Below the pieces are notes generated by a model. The model did no database searches. It was not told the DNA's origin and worked only from the letters and a program-made list of their open reading frames with translations. DNA of 64,000 nt, taken from the NCBI GenBank assembly GCA_013002305.1, contig JABDKG010000071.1:18602-82601 (forward strand), in the 5' to 3' direction. This DNA comes from Hellea sp. GTDB taxonomy: Bacteria; Pseudomonadota; Alphaproteobacteria; Caulobacterales; Maricaulaceae. Below are positions 55,103 to 63,599 of this stretch, piece after piece (position 1 is the stretch's first letter; each line of letters begins with the position of its first letter). The position numbers and the translations under genes are program-made.

Positions 55103-56638
55103 ATGAATGACCGGGTTAGAAATATTGTCATCGTCGGGGGCGGAACAGCTGGTTGGTTAACTGCTGGATTACTGGGCGCGCGTCACAAAGATCGCGGCCC
55201 CAATGGCCTGTCGATTACGCTCATTGAGAGCCCGGATGTGCCGACGGTAGGCGTTGGAGAAGGCACTTGGCCAACCATCCGAAAAACCCTTGCGCGAATT
55301 GGTCTGAGCGAAACCAATTTTCTGGTTAAATGCGGCGCCTCTTTTAAACAGGGCTCGCGTTTTGATCGCTGGGTCACCGGCTCGGACGAGGATAGTTATC
55401 TCCATCCGTTCGAATTGCCGGTCTCGCAAAACGGCACCGACATGCTGCGCGCCTGGCAAAAGTTCGCGCCGGAGAAAAGTTTCGCCCAGGCGCTTTGCGT
55501 TCAATCGGCTCCGGGCCTGCAAAATCTCGCGCCGCGGCAACGCTCCATGCCCGACTTTGTTGGCGCCCTAAATTACGCCTATCATCTTGACGCGGTTAAG
55601 CTGGCAGAAATGCTACGAACCCATGTGGTTGAGACGCTCGGTATCATTCATATATCCGATCACGTGACCGATATTAATGGTCCTAAGGATGGTGATATTA
55701 AATCTGTGACGACCCGCGAGAATGGCGACATAGAAGGCGATTTATTTATCGACTGTACAGGGCACCGCTCTTTAATGCTCGGCCAGCATTACGGCGTTGA
55801 TTTTATCGATCAAAGTCATGTTCTGTTTAATGACCGGGCTTTGGTGACACAGGTGCCCGTTGACGAAACAGACGCCATCCGATCCGAAACCATTTCAACA
55901 GCCCATGAAGCCGGCTGGATTTGGGATATTGGCCTGACCTGTCGCCGCGGCGTCGGATGCGTCTATGCCTCGAAATATATGAGCGATGAGCGCGCTGAAG
56001 AAGTACTGCGCGACTATATAAATGATAAGGAATTGCCGGTACGCTTGCTGAAATTCCAATCCGGACACCGGACTCATTTCTGGCACCAAAACTGCCTCGC
56101 TATCGGTCTATCGGCGGGTTTCTTGGAACCGCTCGAAGCATCGGCGATTGTGCTGGTAGAATTGTCAGCAGAGATGCTCGCTGAAAATATGCCCGTTTCG
56201 CGCCAGACAATGAGCGTTGAGGCCCGCAAGTTCAATGAGATATTTAAATATCGCTGGGCCCGGATTATCGAATTTTTGAAACTCCATTATGTGCTTAGCC
56301 AGCGCACCGAGCCTTATTGGGTGGATAATCGGAAATCCGAAACCATCCCGCAACGTCTGCAAGACAATCTCGATGTCTGGACTTATCGCCCGCCCTCGCA
56401 ATATGACTTTGAGCAAAATAGTGAGGTCTTCCCGGCCTCCTCCTATCAGTTTATTGTTTACGGTATGGGAATGAAGCCGGCTATTCATCCGACGCTGGAG
56501 CCGCGTATCCAAGCAGCAATACAGCAACAAATGCAAAATGTTGTCAAAAAGCAGCGCGCCTTTGCTGCCGGACTGCCCACCAACCGGGCCTTATTGGCAG
56601 GTCTTCAAAAACAGTCTACACAGCGCAAAAGCGCTTAA
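55103..56638 (+). CDS. Flavin-dependent tryptophan halogenase-family protein A
   Basis: 511 aa from ATG 55103; an ATG at 55085 and a TTG at 55076 are in frame. FAD motif GGGTAGW starts at residue 12. Lys82 sits where the catalytic Lys79 of PrnA is (KCGASFKQGSRF), and a conserved EPLEAS motif contains the second Glu. The family tag WxWxIP reads WIWDIG, so the Pro is replaced. Such proteins occur in glycan-uptake loci of alpha- and gammaproteobacteria beside SapC and cupin genes, where their substrate is unknown. This one starts 38 bases after GH16 and leads the four-gene block. Confidence 0.92.
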   Translation: MNDRVRNIVIVGGGTAGWLTAGLLGARHKDRGPNGLSITLIESPDVPTVGVGEGTWPTIRKTLARIGLSETNFLVKCGASFKQGSRFDRWVTGSDEDSYLHPFELPVSQNGTDMLRAWQKFAPEKSFAQALCVQSAPGLQNLAPRQRSMPDFVGALNYAYHLDAVKLAEMLRTHVVETLGIIHISDHVTDINGPKDGDIKSVTTRENGDIEGDLFIDCTGHRSLMLGQHYGVDFIDQSHVLFNDRALVTQVPVDETDAIRSETISTAHEAGWIWDIGLTCRRGVGCVYASKYMSDERAEEVLRDYINDKELPVRLLKFQSGHRTHFWHQNCLAIGLSAGFLEPLEASAIVLVELSAEMLAENMPVSRQTMSVEARKFNEIFKYRWARIIEFLKLHYVLSQRTEPYWVDNRKSETIPQRLQDNLDVWTYRPPSQYDFEQNSEVFPASSYQFIVYGMGMKPAIHPTLEPRIQAAIQQQMQNVVKKQRAFAAGLPTNRALLAGLQKQSTQRKSA

Positions 56639-56653
56639 TCTCAAGGAATTTAG

Positions 56654-57385
56654 ATGCCCAATCACGTTGCGATCAGCCCGAAAGATCATAAGGATTTGCG
56701 GATATTAAAAGAACGCTCGGACGAGATGGGCGACGGCATGATGTGTGCTGTGACCTTCCCGGAAGAATTTCGCAGTCTGCAAAATCAATATCCAATCCTG
56801 TTCCAGCTAAACCAAGACCGCGATGAGGTTTTGTGCCTAGCATTATTTGGGTTTGAAAATGGCGAAAACCTATTTCTCAAAGACGGCAAATGGGACGCCC
56901 GCTACGTCCCGCTCGCTATGGATATCCAGCCCTTTATGATCGGCGTGCCATCCGGTGATGAGAAAGATCGCAAGGTGGTAATTGATCTCGATAGTCCGCG
57001 TATCGGCGAGGGTGAGGGTGAGCGCCTATTTGATGAAAACGGCGTTGCCACGACATTTTTGGACAATGTTTCCAAAAAACTTGGCTATCTTGATGAGGGA
57101 TTTAAAAAGGCGCCGAGTTATATTGAGGCGCTACAAAAATACGACCTTTTGGAGCCACTTTCGATTGACGTGACAACTCATGACGGCACCAAGAACCGGC
57201 TGGTTGGATTTCATACGATCCATGAAGAGAAATTCCACAGTCTCGATCAAGCCGCGCTCGGTGATCTACAATCTCAGGGCTATTTGTTTCCGACCTATAT
57301 GGTGCTCGCATCGCTGTCGAATTTGGGCTCGCTGATTGACCGAAAAGACGCGCAGCAAAAACTTATGTCCGAGGCCCATGTCTAA
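56654..57385 (+). CDS. SapC-family protein
   Basis: 243-aa soluble protein with no signal peptide. It starts HVAISPKDHKDLRI and has the family segments FPILFQLNQDRDEVLCLALFGFENGENLFL-like (PILFQLNQ; LFGFENGENLFL) and WDARYVPLAMDIQPFMIG. The SapC family is named after a Campylobacter S-layer gene cluster, but its biochemical role is unknown. AAGGAA lies just upstream of the ATG, 15 bases after halogenase A. Its stop overlaps the cupin gene by eight bases, so it is part of the same operon. Confidence 0.92.
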   Translation: MPNHVAISPKDHKDLRILKERSDEMGDGMMCAVTFPEEFRSLQNQYPILFQLNQDRDEVLCLALFGFENGENLFLKDGKWDARYVPLAMDIQPFMIGVPSGDEKDRKVVIDLDSPRIGEGEGERLFDENGVATTFLDNVSKKLGYLDEGFKKAPSYIEALQKYDLLEPLSIDVTTHDGTKNRLVGFHTIHEEKFHSLDQAALGDLQSQGYLFPTYMVLASLSNLGSLIDRKDAQQKLMSEAHV

Positions 57386-58409
57386 AGCTGCAGACAGTAT
57401 TTTTAATGACATGAATCCTGTCCCGGAAGTGACGGGCCGGACCTTTGCCGATCTCGAACCGCATCTGGCCACTAACCAACCCTTTGTTGTTCGCGGACTG
57501 GTCAAAGATTGGCCGCTGGTTCAGGCCGGATTAAAATCCGCCAAAGCCTCGCGCGATTATCTCTTAAGTAAAGCTGTCGACCGGCCGTTTAAAGTTTCCA
57601 TGGGGTCGGACGAGTTTGACGGGCGGCTATTTTACCGCGACGACATGTCAATGAATATACAAATGGGATCCGCCCGTTTGCCGCTTATTTTTGAACGTAT
57701 CGACAAAGTTGAGAATGATGAAAAGCTTCCGATAATTTATCTGAGTTCGATCAACACGAAACAATTTTTCAATGGATTTGCCGATGATAATCCGATGGAT
57801 ATGGCCGGGCGGCAGGCGATGGAATCCATCTGGATCGGGACGAAAAGCCGGATCGCCGCCCATAATGATTTTCCGGACAATCTTGCCTGCGTTGCTGTTG
57901 GGCGTCGGCGCTTTACAATCTTCCCTCCGGCCCAGTTTAGAAATCTCTATATTGGTCCTCTGGACAATACGCCGGCTGGCCGGGCTATCTCAATGGTTGA
58001 TTTTCATAATCCCGACTATGACAAATTTCCGAAATTCTCTGATGCTTTAAAGCACGGATTTACCGCCGAGCTTGAACCTGGTGACGCGATACATATTCCG
58101 TCCATGTGGTGGCACCATGTCGAAGGGCTTGAGCGTTTTAATGTGCTGGTCAATTATTGGTGGCGCGAGACGCCGAAATATATGGGCGGTCCGCAAAATG
58201 CGCTGAACCACGCCATGATGTCGATCCGGGATTTACCAGATAATGAAAAACAGCATTGGCGTGATCTGTTTGACTATTATGTGTTCCAGAATGGTACCGA
58301 CGTAACCGATCATATTCCTGAGAACGGTCATGGCATATTAGGCCCGATGGACGCGCCGACTGCCGGTAAAATACGCTCCTTTTTGATAAAGATGCTCAGC
58401 AATGAATAA
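57378..58409 (+). CDS. Cupin_8 (JmjC-like) 2OG/Fe-type oxygenase domain protein
   Basis: 343 aa from ATG 57378, which overlaps the SapC stop; an upstream in-frame start at 57336 is less likely. The double-stranded beta-helix core has the facial-triad pattern H-N-D (AAHNDFPDNL, about residue 162) and a later His in MWWHHVEG, with GRRRFTIFPPAQ between. JmjC/FIH-like members hydroxylate proteins or small molecules. Its gene lies between SapC and halogenase B and overlaps the next by eight bases. Target unknown; peptide or protein hydroxylation is inference from the fold. Confidence 0.92.
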   Translation: MSKAADSIFNDMNPVPEVTGRTFADLEPHLATNQPFVVRGLVKDWPLVQAGLKSAKASRDYLLSKAVDRPFKVSMGSDEFDGRLFYRDDMSMNIQMGSARLPLIFERIDKVENDEKLPIIYLSSINTKQFFNGFADDNPMDMAGRQAMESIWIGTKSRIAAHNDFPDNLACVAVGRRRFTIFPPAQFRNLYIGPLDNTPAGRAISMVDFHNPDYDKFPKFSDALKHGFTAELEPGDAIHIPSMWWHHVEGLERFNVLVNYWWRETPKYMGGPQNALNHAMMSIRDLPDNEKQHWRDLFDYYVFQNGTDVTDHIPENGHGILGPMDAPTAGKIRSFLIKMLSNE

Positions 58410-59895
58410 TAGACCAATCAAACGCTATGTGATCGCTGGCGGCGGCACCGCAGGATGGATGGCGGCGGCCATGCTTGCTAAAATTATGGGCGAAGAAATT
58501 GATCTGACTTTAATCGAGTCTGACGCCATTGGCACGATCGGTGTCGGCGAAGCGACCATTCCGCCGCTCTTAAGGTTTAACAGATTTCTAGGCGTCAATG
58601 AGGCTGAATTTATGCGCGAAACCCGCGCCACATTTAAGCTCGGAATCAATTTCGAAAACTGGAAAAATATCGGTGAAGATTATTTCCACTCTTTCGGCAG
58701 CGCCGGGAAAGATCATTGGACCAGCGGATTCCAGCATTTCTGGCTCTCCGGTCAGAAGCGCGGCATAGCTAGCGGCTATGAAGATTATTGCCTCGAAGTG
58801 GTTTCGGCGTTTCAAAACAAGTTTGCCCAGCTACCGGATAATGGGCTGAACTATGCTTATCACCTGGACAGTTCCGCCTATGCTAAATTTTTGCGCAAGA
58901 TTGCCGAAGAGAACGGCGCGGTCCGGAAAGAAGGCCTGATCGAGGATGTAAAACTGCGTAATGATAGCGGGCATATCACATCGCTAAAGTTAAATTCCGG
59001 CGAAACTATTGAGGGCGATTTCTTTTTTGACTGCACCGGATTTAGATCGATTTTGATGGGGAAAGCGCTCGACATCGGATATGATGATTGGAGCGATCTA
59101 CTGCCGTGTGACAGCGCAATTGCGGTGCAGACGAAATCGGTCATTCCGGCCCCTCCCTATACGCGGGCGATCGCCCATGATGCCGGATGGCAATGGCGCA
59201 TTCCATTGCAGCACCGGACCGGCAACGGGTTGATATATTGTAGCCAATATCTCGACAAAGACGCGGCGCTGCAGCGCTTTTTGGGCAATATTGAAGGCGA
59301 GATGATCACAGAGCCCAATTTTATCCGGTTTAAAACCGGCGCACGGCAAAAACAGTGGGAAAAGAACTGCGTTACGCTAGGTCTATCCAGCGGGTTTATG
59401 GAGCCGCTGGAATCGACCTCCATTCATTTGATCCAGCGCTCGGTCATGCGCTTTATCCGGATGATGCCAACGGCGGAAATATGTCTCAATGATGTGGCCG
59501 AATTTAACGAGCAGACCTTCGAGGACATGGATAAAATCCGCGATTTCTTGATCATGCATTACTATGTCACGGACCGCCGTGATTCAGAGTTTTGGAAATA
59601 TTGCGCCAGCATGGATGTGCCCGAGGCCGTCCGCCAGAAGATCGATCTATTCACAGAAACGGCGCGTGTATTTCGAAAGAACGACGAATTATTTGCCGAA
59701 AATAGCTGGATACAATGTATGATGGGCCAGGGCATTACCCCGAAATCATATCACCCGATCGCCGATAAAATGACCGATAAGGAATTGGAATATTTCCTTG
59801 GCCAGATCAAAAAATCGATCGCGCAGACCGCGTCTAAATTACCGCCGCACGAAGACTATGTAAATCGTTATTGCGGCATGCAAGAAACTGGATAG
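58402..59895 (+). CDS. Flavin-dependent tryptophan halogenase-family protein B
   Basis: 497 aa. FAD motif GGGTAGW at residue 13. Lys79 (ATFKLGINFENW) is the same number and context as PrnA Lys79. WQWRIP fits WxWxIP exactly, and EPLEST holds the catalytic Glu. All visible halogenase marks are intact, so it may be active. It shares the family but not close sequence with halogenase A four genes earlier. It overlaps the cupin gene by eight bases and is followed by a broken symporter. Confidence 0.93.
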   Translation: MNNRPIKRYVIAGGGTAGWMAAAMLAKIMGEEIDLTLIESDAIGTIGVGEATIPPLLRFNRFLGVNEAEFMRETRATFKLGINFENWKNIGEDYFHSFGSAGKDHWTSGFQHFWLSGQKRGIASGYEDYCLEVVSAFQNKFAQLPDNGLNYAYHLDSSAYAKFLRKIAEENGAVRKEGLIEDVKLRNDSGHITSLKLNSGETIEGDFFFDCTGFRSILMGKALDIGYDDWSDLLPCDSAIAVQTKSVIPAPPYTRAIAHDAGWQWRIPLQHRTGNGLIYCSQYLDKDAALQRFLGNIEGEMITEPNFIRFKTGARQKQWEKNCVTLGLSSGFMEPLESTSIHLIQRSVMRFIRMMPTAEICLNDVAEFNEQTFEDMDKIRDFLIMHYYVTDRRDSEFWKYCASMDVPEAVRQKIDLFTETARVFRKNDELFAENSWIQCMMGQGITPKSYHPIADKMTDKELEYFLGQIKKSIAQTASKLPPHEDYVNRYCGMQETG

Positions 59896-59903
59896 TTAAT
59901 TCC

Positions 59904-60283
59904 TTGAGCGGTCTTGACATTGGCGTTATCGCTGCTCTGATCGCCATCTTAATTTTGATCGGATTGACAGGCCGTAAAGGCGCGCAAACAACTGAGGGTT
60001 TCTTTCTCGGGAGCGAAATCTTCACAGGTACAAAATCGGCTTTTCGCGATTTGCGACTAATTTTTCCGCTTCGGCCATAATCGGGATAACCTGCGCCGCC
60101 TATATTTCCGGCATAGATATTTATAATTACGAATGGGTCGGCGTTGTCGCTATGGTGTTCTTCGTGATTTTTCTAGCCGGAGTCGTCCGGCGCTCTCAAG
60201 TTTATACAATCGCCGACTATCTGGATCAAAGATATGATGTGCGGATAAAAACCATCAAATCGATCTTCGTGATTTTCGCTTAA
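59904..60283 (+). pseudogene. Broken N-terminus of an SSS-type sodium:solute symporter
   Basis: From about 59904 the frame reads SGLDIGVIAALIAILILIGLTG then TTEGFFLGSEIF, the typical first helices of an SSS transporter. Near 60042-60050 the homology shifts frame: reading from 60050 gives FATNFSASAIIGITCAAYISG and TIADYLDQRYD, still SSS-like, and then TAA at 60281. Thus a frameshift and loss of about three quarters of the gene have left a remnant. It sits at the end of the glucan/halogenase block and may mark where a deletion removed a third symporter. Confidence 0.8.
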
Positions 60284-60765
60284 GCTAGCTCATGATTATG
60301 GTCGCAATACATCACCGTGCGAGCAAGAAGTTCTAGGTCAGGATCATTAATCGCCCAGCGTGCGGTCAGTCCATGACTCTGTCGGTAATGGTCTTCAATT
60401 AATGCGGCCTGTTGCTCTAGTCCGAATTTTTTAAAACGATCATCATGGCCAAGTTCGTAGTGATATTGACGGTTCAGCCAGCGTAGTGAATAAAGTCCGA
60501 CCTTCTTATAAATATATTGCCAGACATGGACGACTTCATGAACAATATGGGCGAGGTGATAGACATTTTCGCTCGGCCCATTATCGGTCGGGTAGAAGAT
60601 TTTATATCCGCGCGTTACCGTTATGTTTTTCGGAGTGAAGATTGTCCATTTGCGCGGAATGATTTGTATTTTGTCGAGATCTATTCCGCGAGCTATCTGC
60701 TCAGGAATAGCGGCTTTTTCAGCGTCGGACAAACCGCGTCCTTTGATTTTAAACCAGGGAAACAT
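60280..60765 (-). CDS. Small HExxH metalloprotein, function unknown
   Basis: 161-aa soluble protein starting MFPWFKIKGRGLSD. A zinc-peptidase-like motif HEVVHVWQY is centred near residue 76-80, with a Glu-rich helix about 35 residues later (LEQQAALIEDHYR) that could give the third ligand. This pattern resembles the DUF4157-like minimal HExxH domain. It has no signal peptide, and its stop is three bases inside the symporter remnant's end. Proteins of this sort are found singly in many alphaproteobacteria; whether it is a true peptidase is unknown. Confidence 0.82.
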   Translation of the reverse strand: MFPWFKIKGRGLSDAEKAAIPEQIARGIDLDKIQIIPRKWTIFTPKNITVTRGYKIFYPTDNGPSENVYHLAHIVHEVVHVWQYIYKKVGLYSLRWLNRQYHYELGHDDRFKKFGLEQQAALIEDHYRQSHGLTARWAINDPDLELLARTVMYCDHNHELA

Positions 60766-60839
60766 AGCCCTTTATATCACGGCCCTGAGGATTTCCCATA
60801 ACTATTGCATATGTGTTTTTAGCCTCTAAAAGCACGCCT

Positions 60840-62537
60840 ATGGATATTCGCGAACAGCTTAAATTAGCCCATCAGGATTTTGCTAACCAAGACCTTAAAG
60901 CCGCCCACAGCAAAACCATGTCCATATTGAAGGCCGAACCCGGAAACGCACAGGCGCTGTCGCTTTTGTCACTTGTCCTGCGCGCCAGCGGAAATTTCAA
61001 AGGCGCACACCAAGCGATTAGCGAAGCCGTTAAAATTGACCCGGAAAGCGCGGAAGCCCAGGTCTCACTTGGCAGTCTTTTGGTCATGATCGGACAACGC
61101 GCCGCCGCAGGAACAGCTTTTAAGCGGGCCGTCGAAATCGCGCCGACCTATATTACCGCCATCGTCAATCTTGGCGAAGTCTATATGGCTCAAAATGATC
61201 CGCTCGAGGCTTTGGCCGTATTTGAAGATGGACTGAGATTGCTGGAAGGTCATCCAGCGCTGCTACGAGGGCGCGCCTTTGCACTTCAGGCCAGCCTGCA
61301 ATATGAAGCTGCGCTTGAGCAGCTCGACCAATTGCCGCCGGAACCGGATTTGATGCTAAATCGCGGTCAGATATTGTGGGAGTCGGAACGCTATGAAGGC
61401 GCGCGGGAATGTTTCAAACTTGCCATGAACCACGCGCCGACAGCGATCGTTGCCTTGGGAAACCTGGTCAATCTGACTTTTAGTGTCGACGGTATGAAGG
61501 AAGCCCAGAAAATTGTTGATGCGCTTCTGGAGGAAAACCCGGACAATATCATTCTTGCGGGGAGTAGCGCGCAAATCCTGTTTGAGCTTGGCGATGATAA
61601 GAAGGCAGCGAAAATTTTATCGGCGGTAAAAGCGAAAGAGCCGCACCCGATGATTGAGGGGGTCAAAGCAAATATGAAGCTCGCCAAGGGGGATGCTGAC
61701 GGCGCGCTATCGATCATTAAAGTCATTCAGGAAAAAGGCGGCATGAATGCTGGCCTGCTCAAAGCTTTAGTCCAGGCTCTGCTGATGAATGGGCAAGGTA
61801 AGGAAGCTCTGAAATTAATCCAGCAAGCCCGGCAGTTCGACCCGCAAAACCAAGCTTGGCTGGCCGATCATATTACGGCAGCGCGCCAGATCGGTGAACC
61901 CTATGCGCCGCTCTATGATTATGAACGCCTTGTCAAAGTCTATGAGATTGACGCGCCGCCGCAATATGATTCTATGAAAGATTTTCTCGGTGATCTTAAA
62001 AATGCGCTCGAAGCGCTGCATCATAAATCCGACGCAATTCTGTCGCCGTCAAGGCATGCGGGCCGACAGATCACACACAATTTGGTTTTTGAACCCGACA
62101 AGACCGTTCAGGATTTCCTCAAGTTGATGTCAAAATCTGTCCAGGATTATCTCACCCATATTGGCGACGCTAAAAACCATCCCCTATCGGGCCGAAATGC
62201 TAAAAAATTCCGGATTGCCCGCGCTTGGTCGGTTCGCCAGGAAGGAGAAGGTTTCCATGCCAACCATATTCACGCTCAAAGCTGGATCAGCGCGACGTTC
62301 TTTGTCACAGGCCCGGCGAAAAAGCAGACCAAGGCAAGTAAAGCCGGCGCGCTTAAATTTGGCGAGCCGCCTTTTGAGGCTCCGGACAAGGACGGCAAGA
62401 TTATGAAGCCCGAACATTGGGTACAGTCCAAGGCCGGACGTCTGGTTCTGTTCCCGTCCTATATGTGGCACGGGACCGAAAAATACAAAAGTACAACGCC
62501 GCGCCTGACATTGTCCTTTGACGTTTTGCCGGACTGA
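60840..62537 (+). CDS. TPR protein with C-terminal 2OG-Fe(II) oxygenase-like domain
   Basis: 565 aa from ATG 60840; a GTG at 60813 is in frame, and no strong RBS supports either. Residues about 5-330 form TPR repeats (GNAQALSLLSLVLRASGNFKGAH-like helices). The C-terminal about 170 residues resemble the putative 2OG-Fe(II) oxygenase family that is often fused to TPRs: HANHIHAQSWISATFF (about 471) supplies two His, and FPSYMWHGTEKY with later TTPRLTLSF supplies the third His and the 2OG-binding Arg. It could hydroxylate a protein held by the TPRs. Confidence 0.88.
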   Translation: MDIREQLKLAHQDFANQDLKAAHSKTMSILKAEPGNAQALSLLSLVLRASGNFKGAHQAISEAVKIDPESAEAQVSLGSLLVMIGQRAAAGTAFKRAVEIAPTYITAIVNLGEVYMAQNDPLEALAVFEDGLRLLEGHPALLRGRAFALQASLQYEAALEQLDQLPPEPDLMLNRGQILWESERYEGARECFKLAMNHAPTAIVALGNLVNLTFSVDGMKEAQKIVDALLEENPDNIILAGSSAQILFELGDDKKAAKILSAVKAKEPHPMIEGVKANMKLAKGDADGALSIIKVIQEKGGMNAGLLKALVQALLMNGQGKEALKLIQQARQFDPQNQAWLADHITAARQIGEPYAPLYDYERLVKVYEIDAPPQYDSMKDFLGDLKNALEALHHKSDAILSPSRHAGRQITHNLVFEPDKTVQDFLKLMSKSVQDYLTHIGDAKNHPLSGRNAKKFRIARAWSVRQEGEGFHANHIHAQSWISATFFVTGPAKKQTKASKAGALKFGEPPFEAPDKDGKIMKPEHWVQSKAGRLVLFPSYMWHGTEKYKSTTPRLTLSFDVLPD

Positions 62538-62744
62538 AGACCGATCAGAGTGGGACGTTTGCCGATGTCATTCTTGCGCGAGAAATCCGGCGACAGTTTT
62601 AGGCTGGGTTGGAGTTTGATATTTAATAAAAATTTAGAGGATGTAACCTGGGTCACAGACCGATCCATCGGCATTAGGTAATTCAATTTTTAAGGTGCCG
62701 TTAAGGCGGTGTTGGATTTTATTAACCTAGCAAGGGATTACGTC

Positions 62745-63509
62745 ATGAAATCGATCTTTCTAAAATTTTTCACGGGTGCAGCCTTTGCCCTATCAGGAAG
62801 TGCCATCGCCATGGCGGCCAGCAATCCGGAAATCGTCAATGTCGAAGAATGGCGGCGATCGGATTTTCAGCCTTGCTCGTCAAAAATCTATTTTCAGGCC
62901 GACCAAAATCGAAATGTCTCCGGTGGGTTCGATTTCATTCAATATCAGGTTGTCGGGATTTTTTCAGACGGTCGTGAAGTCAACTATTCCGCCGATCCTT
63001 GGTACGGAAACTTTGGCTGGGATTGGGTGCGCGGCGTCGACGACCTTAACACCATATGGTTTTATGGCCCGTGGGGCGGCAGCTCCTCCTTGCCCGAAAG
63101 ATGGGAAATTCGTTTTTATAATGGGACAAATCAATGGGGGTCTGTCGGTCCGCACCTGGCAACTTTGGATTTAGATCTAAATTGCGAAAATAATACGCCG
63201 CCGGTCGCCGATGCTGGCCAGGACATTTATTATGCCGTACCCAACATGCAGGTTTATCTGGACGGATCATTTTCGTCGGACGCAGACGGCGATAATCTAA
63301 CTTACACTTGGACTCAGATAGCGGGCTCTGCGGTTGCGCTGATTGATGATTCGACTTCTGCTCCGTCATTTATTTACCCGCCAGGCCGGGCCGATCAGCA
63401 AATTGAATTTGAACTTGTTGTCAATGATGGCAAAGTGGATTCAGAGGCTGATAGTGTAATTGTTATTCATAATGGACGATCCAACGGCAAGGCTAACGGA
63501 CGCAATTAG
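62745..63509 (+). CDS. Secreted protein with C-terminal PKD/REJ-like domain
   Basis: 254 aa from ATG 62745, with AAGGGA seven bases upstream. A signal peptide is cleaved after AMA (about residue 25). Residues about 30-145 are an uncharacterised beta-rich, Trp-rich domain with one Cys pair (C45 and one near LNCENN). From about 150 comes a PKD/REJ-like domain: PPVADAGQDI, LDGSFSSDADGDNLTYTWTQ, and a last strand FELVVNDGKVDSEADSV. The tail is basic. Such proteins bind sugars or the cell surface; a role beside the glucan locus is only inferred. Confidence 0.85.
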   Translation: MKSIFLKFFTGAAFALSGSAIAMAASNPEIVNVEEWRRSDFQPCSSKIYFQADQNRNVSGGFDFIQYQVVGIFSDGREVNYSADPWYGNFGWDWVRGVDDLNTIWFYGPWGGSSSLPERWEIRFYNGTNQWGSVGPHLATLDLDLNCENNTPPVADAGQDIYYAVPNMQVYLDGSFSSDADGDNLTYTWTQIAGSAVALIDDSTSAPSFIYPPGRADQQIEFELVVNDGKVDSEADSVIVIHNGRSNGKANGRN

Positions 63510-63599
63510 AAAAGTTTTAGTTTCTAAGGAATCTGTCGGGAGATATCTGACGGGTTAAACCTTTGGGCCTGCACTCCATTTCTGAATCCGCTGGACATG

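Noticed and set aside
62459..62686. 75-codon minus-strand frame after the TPR gene
   Set aside because: It overlaps the end of the TPR-oxygenase gene and shows no motif; the 62538-62744 gap appears to hold only the promoter of the secreted PKD-type protein.
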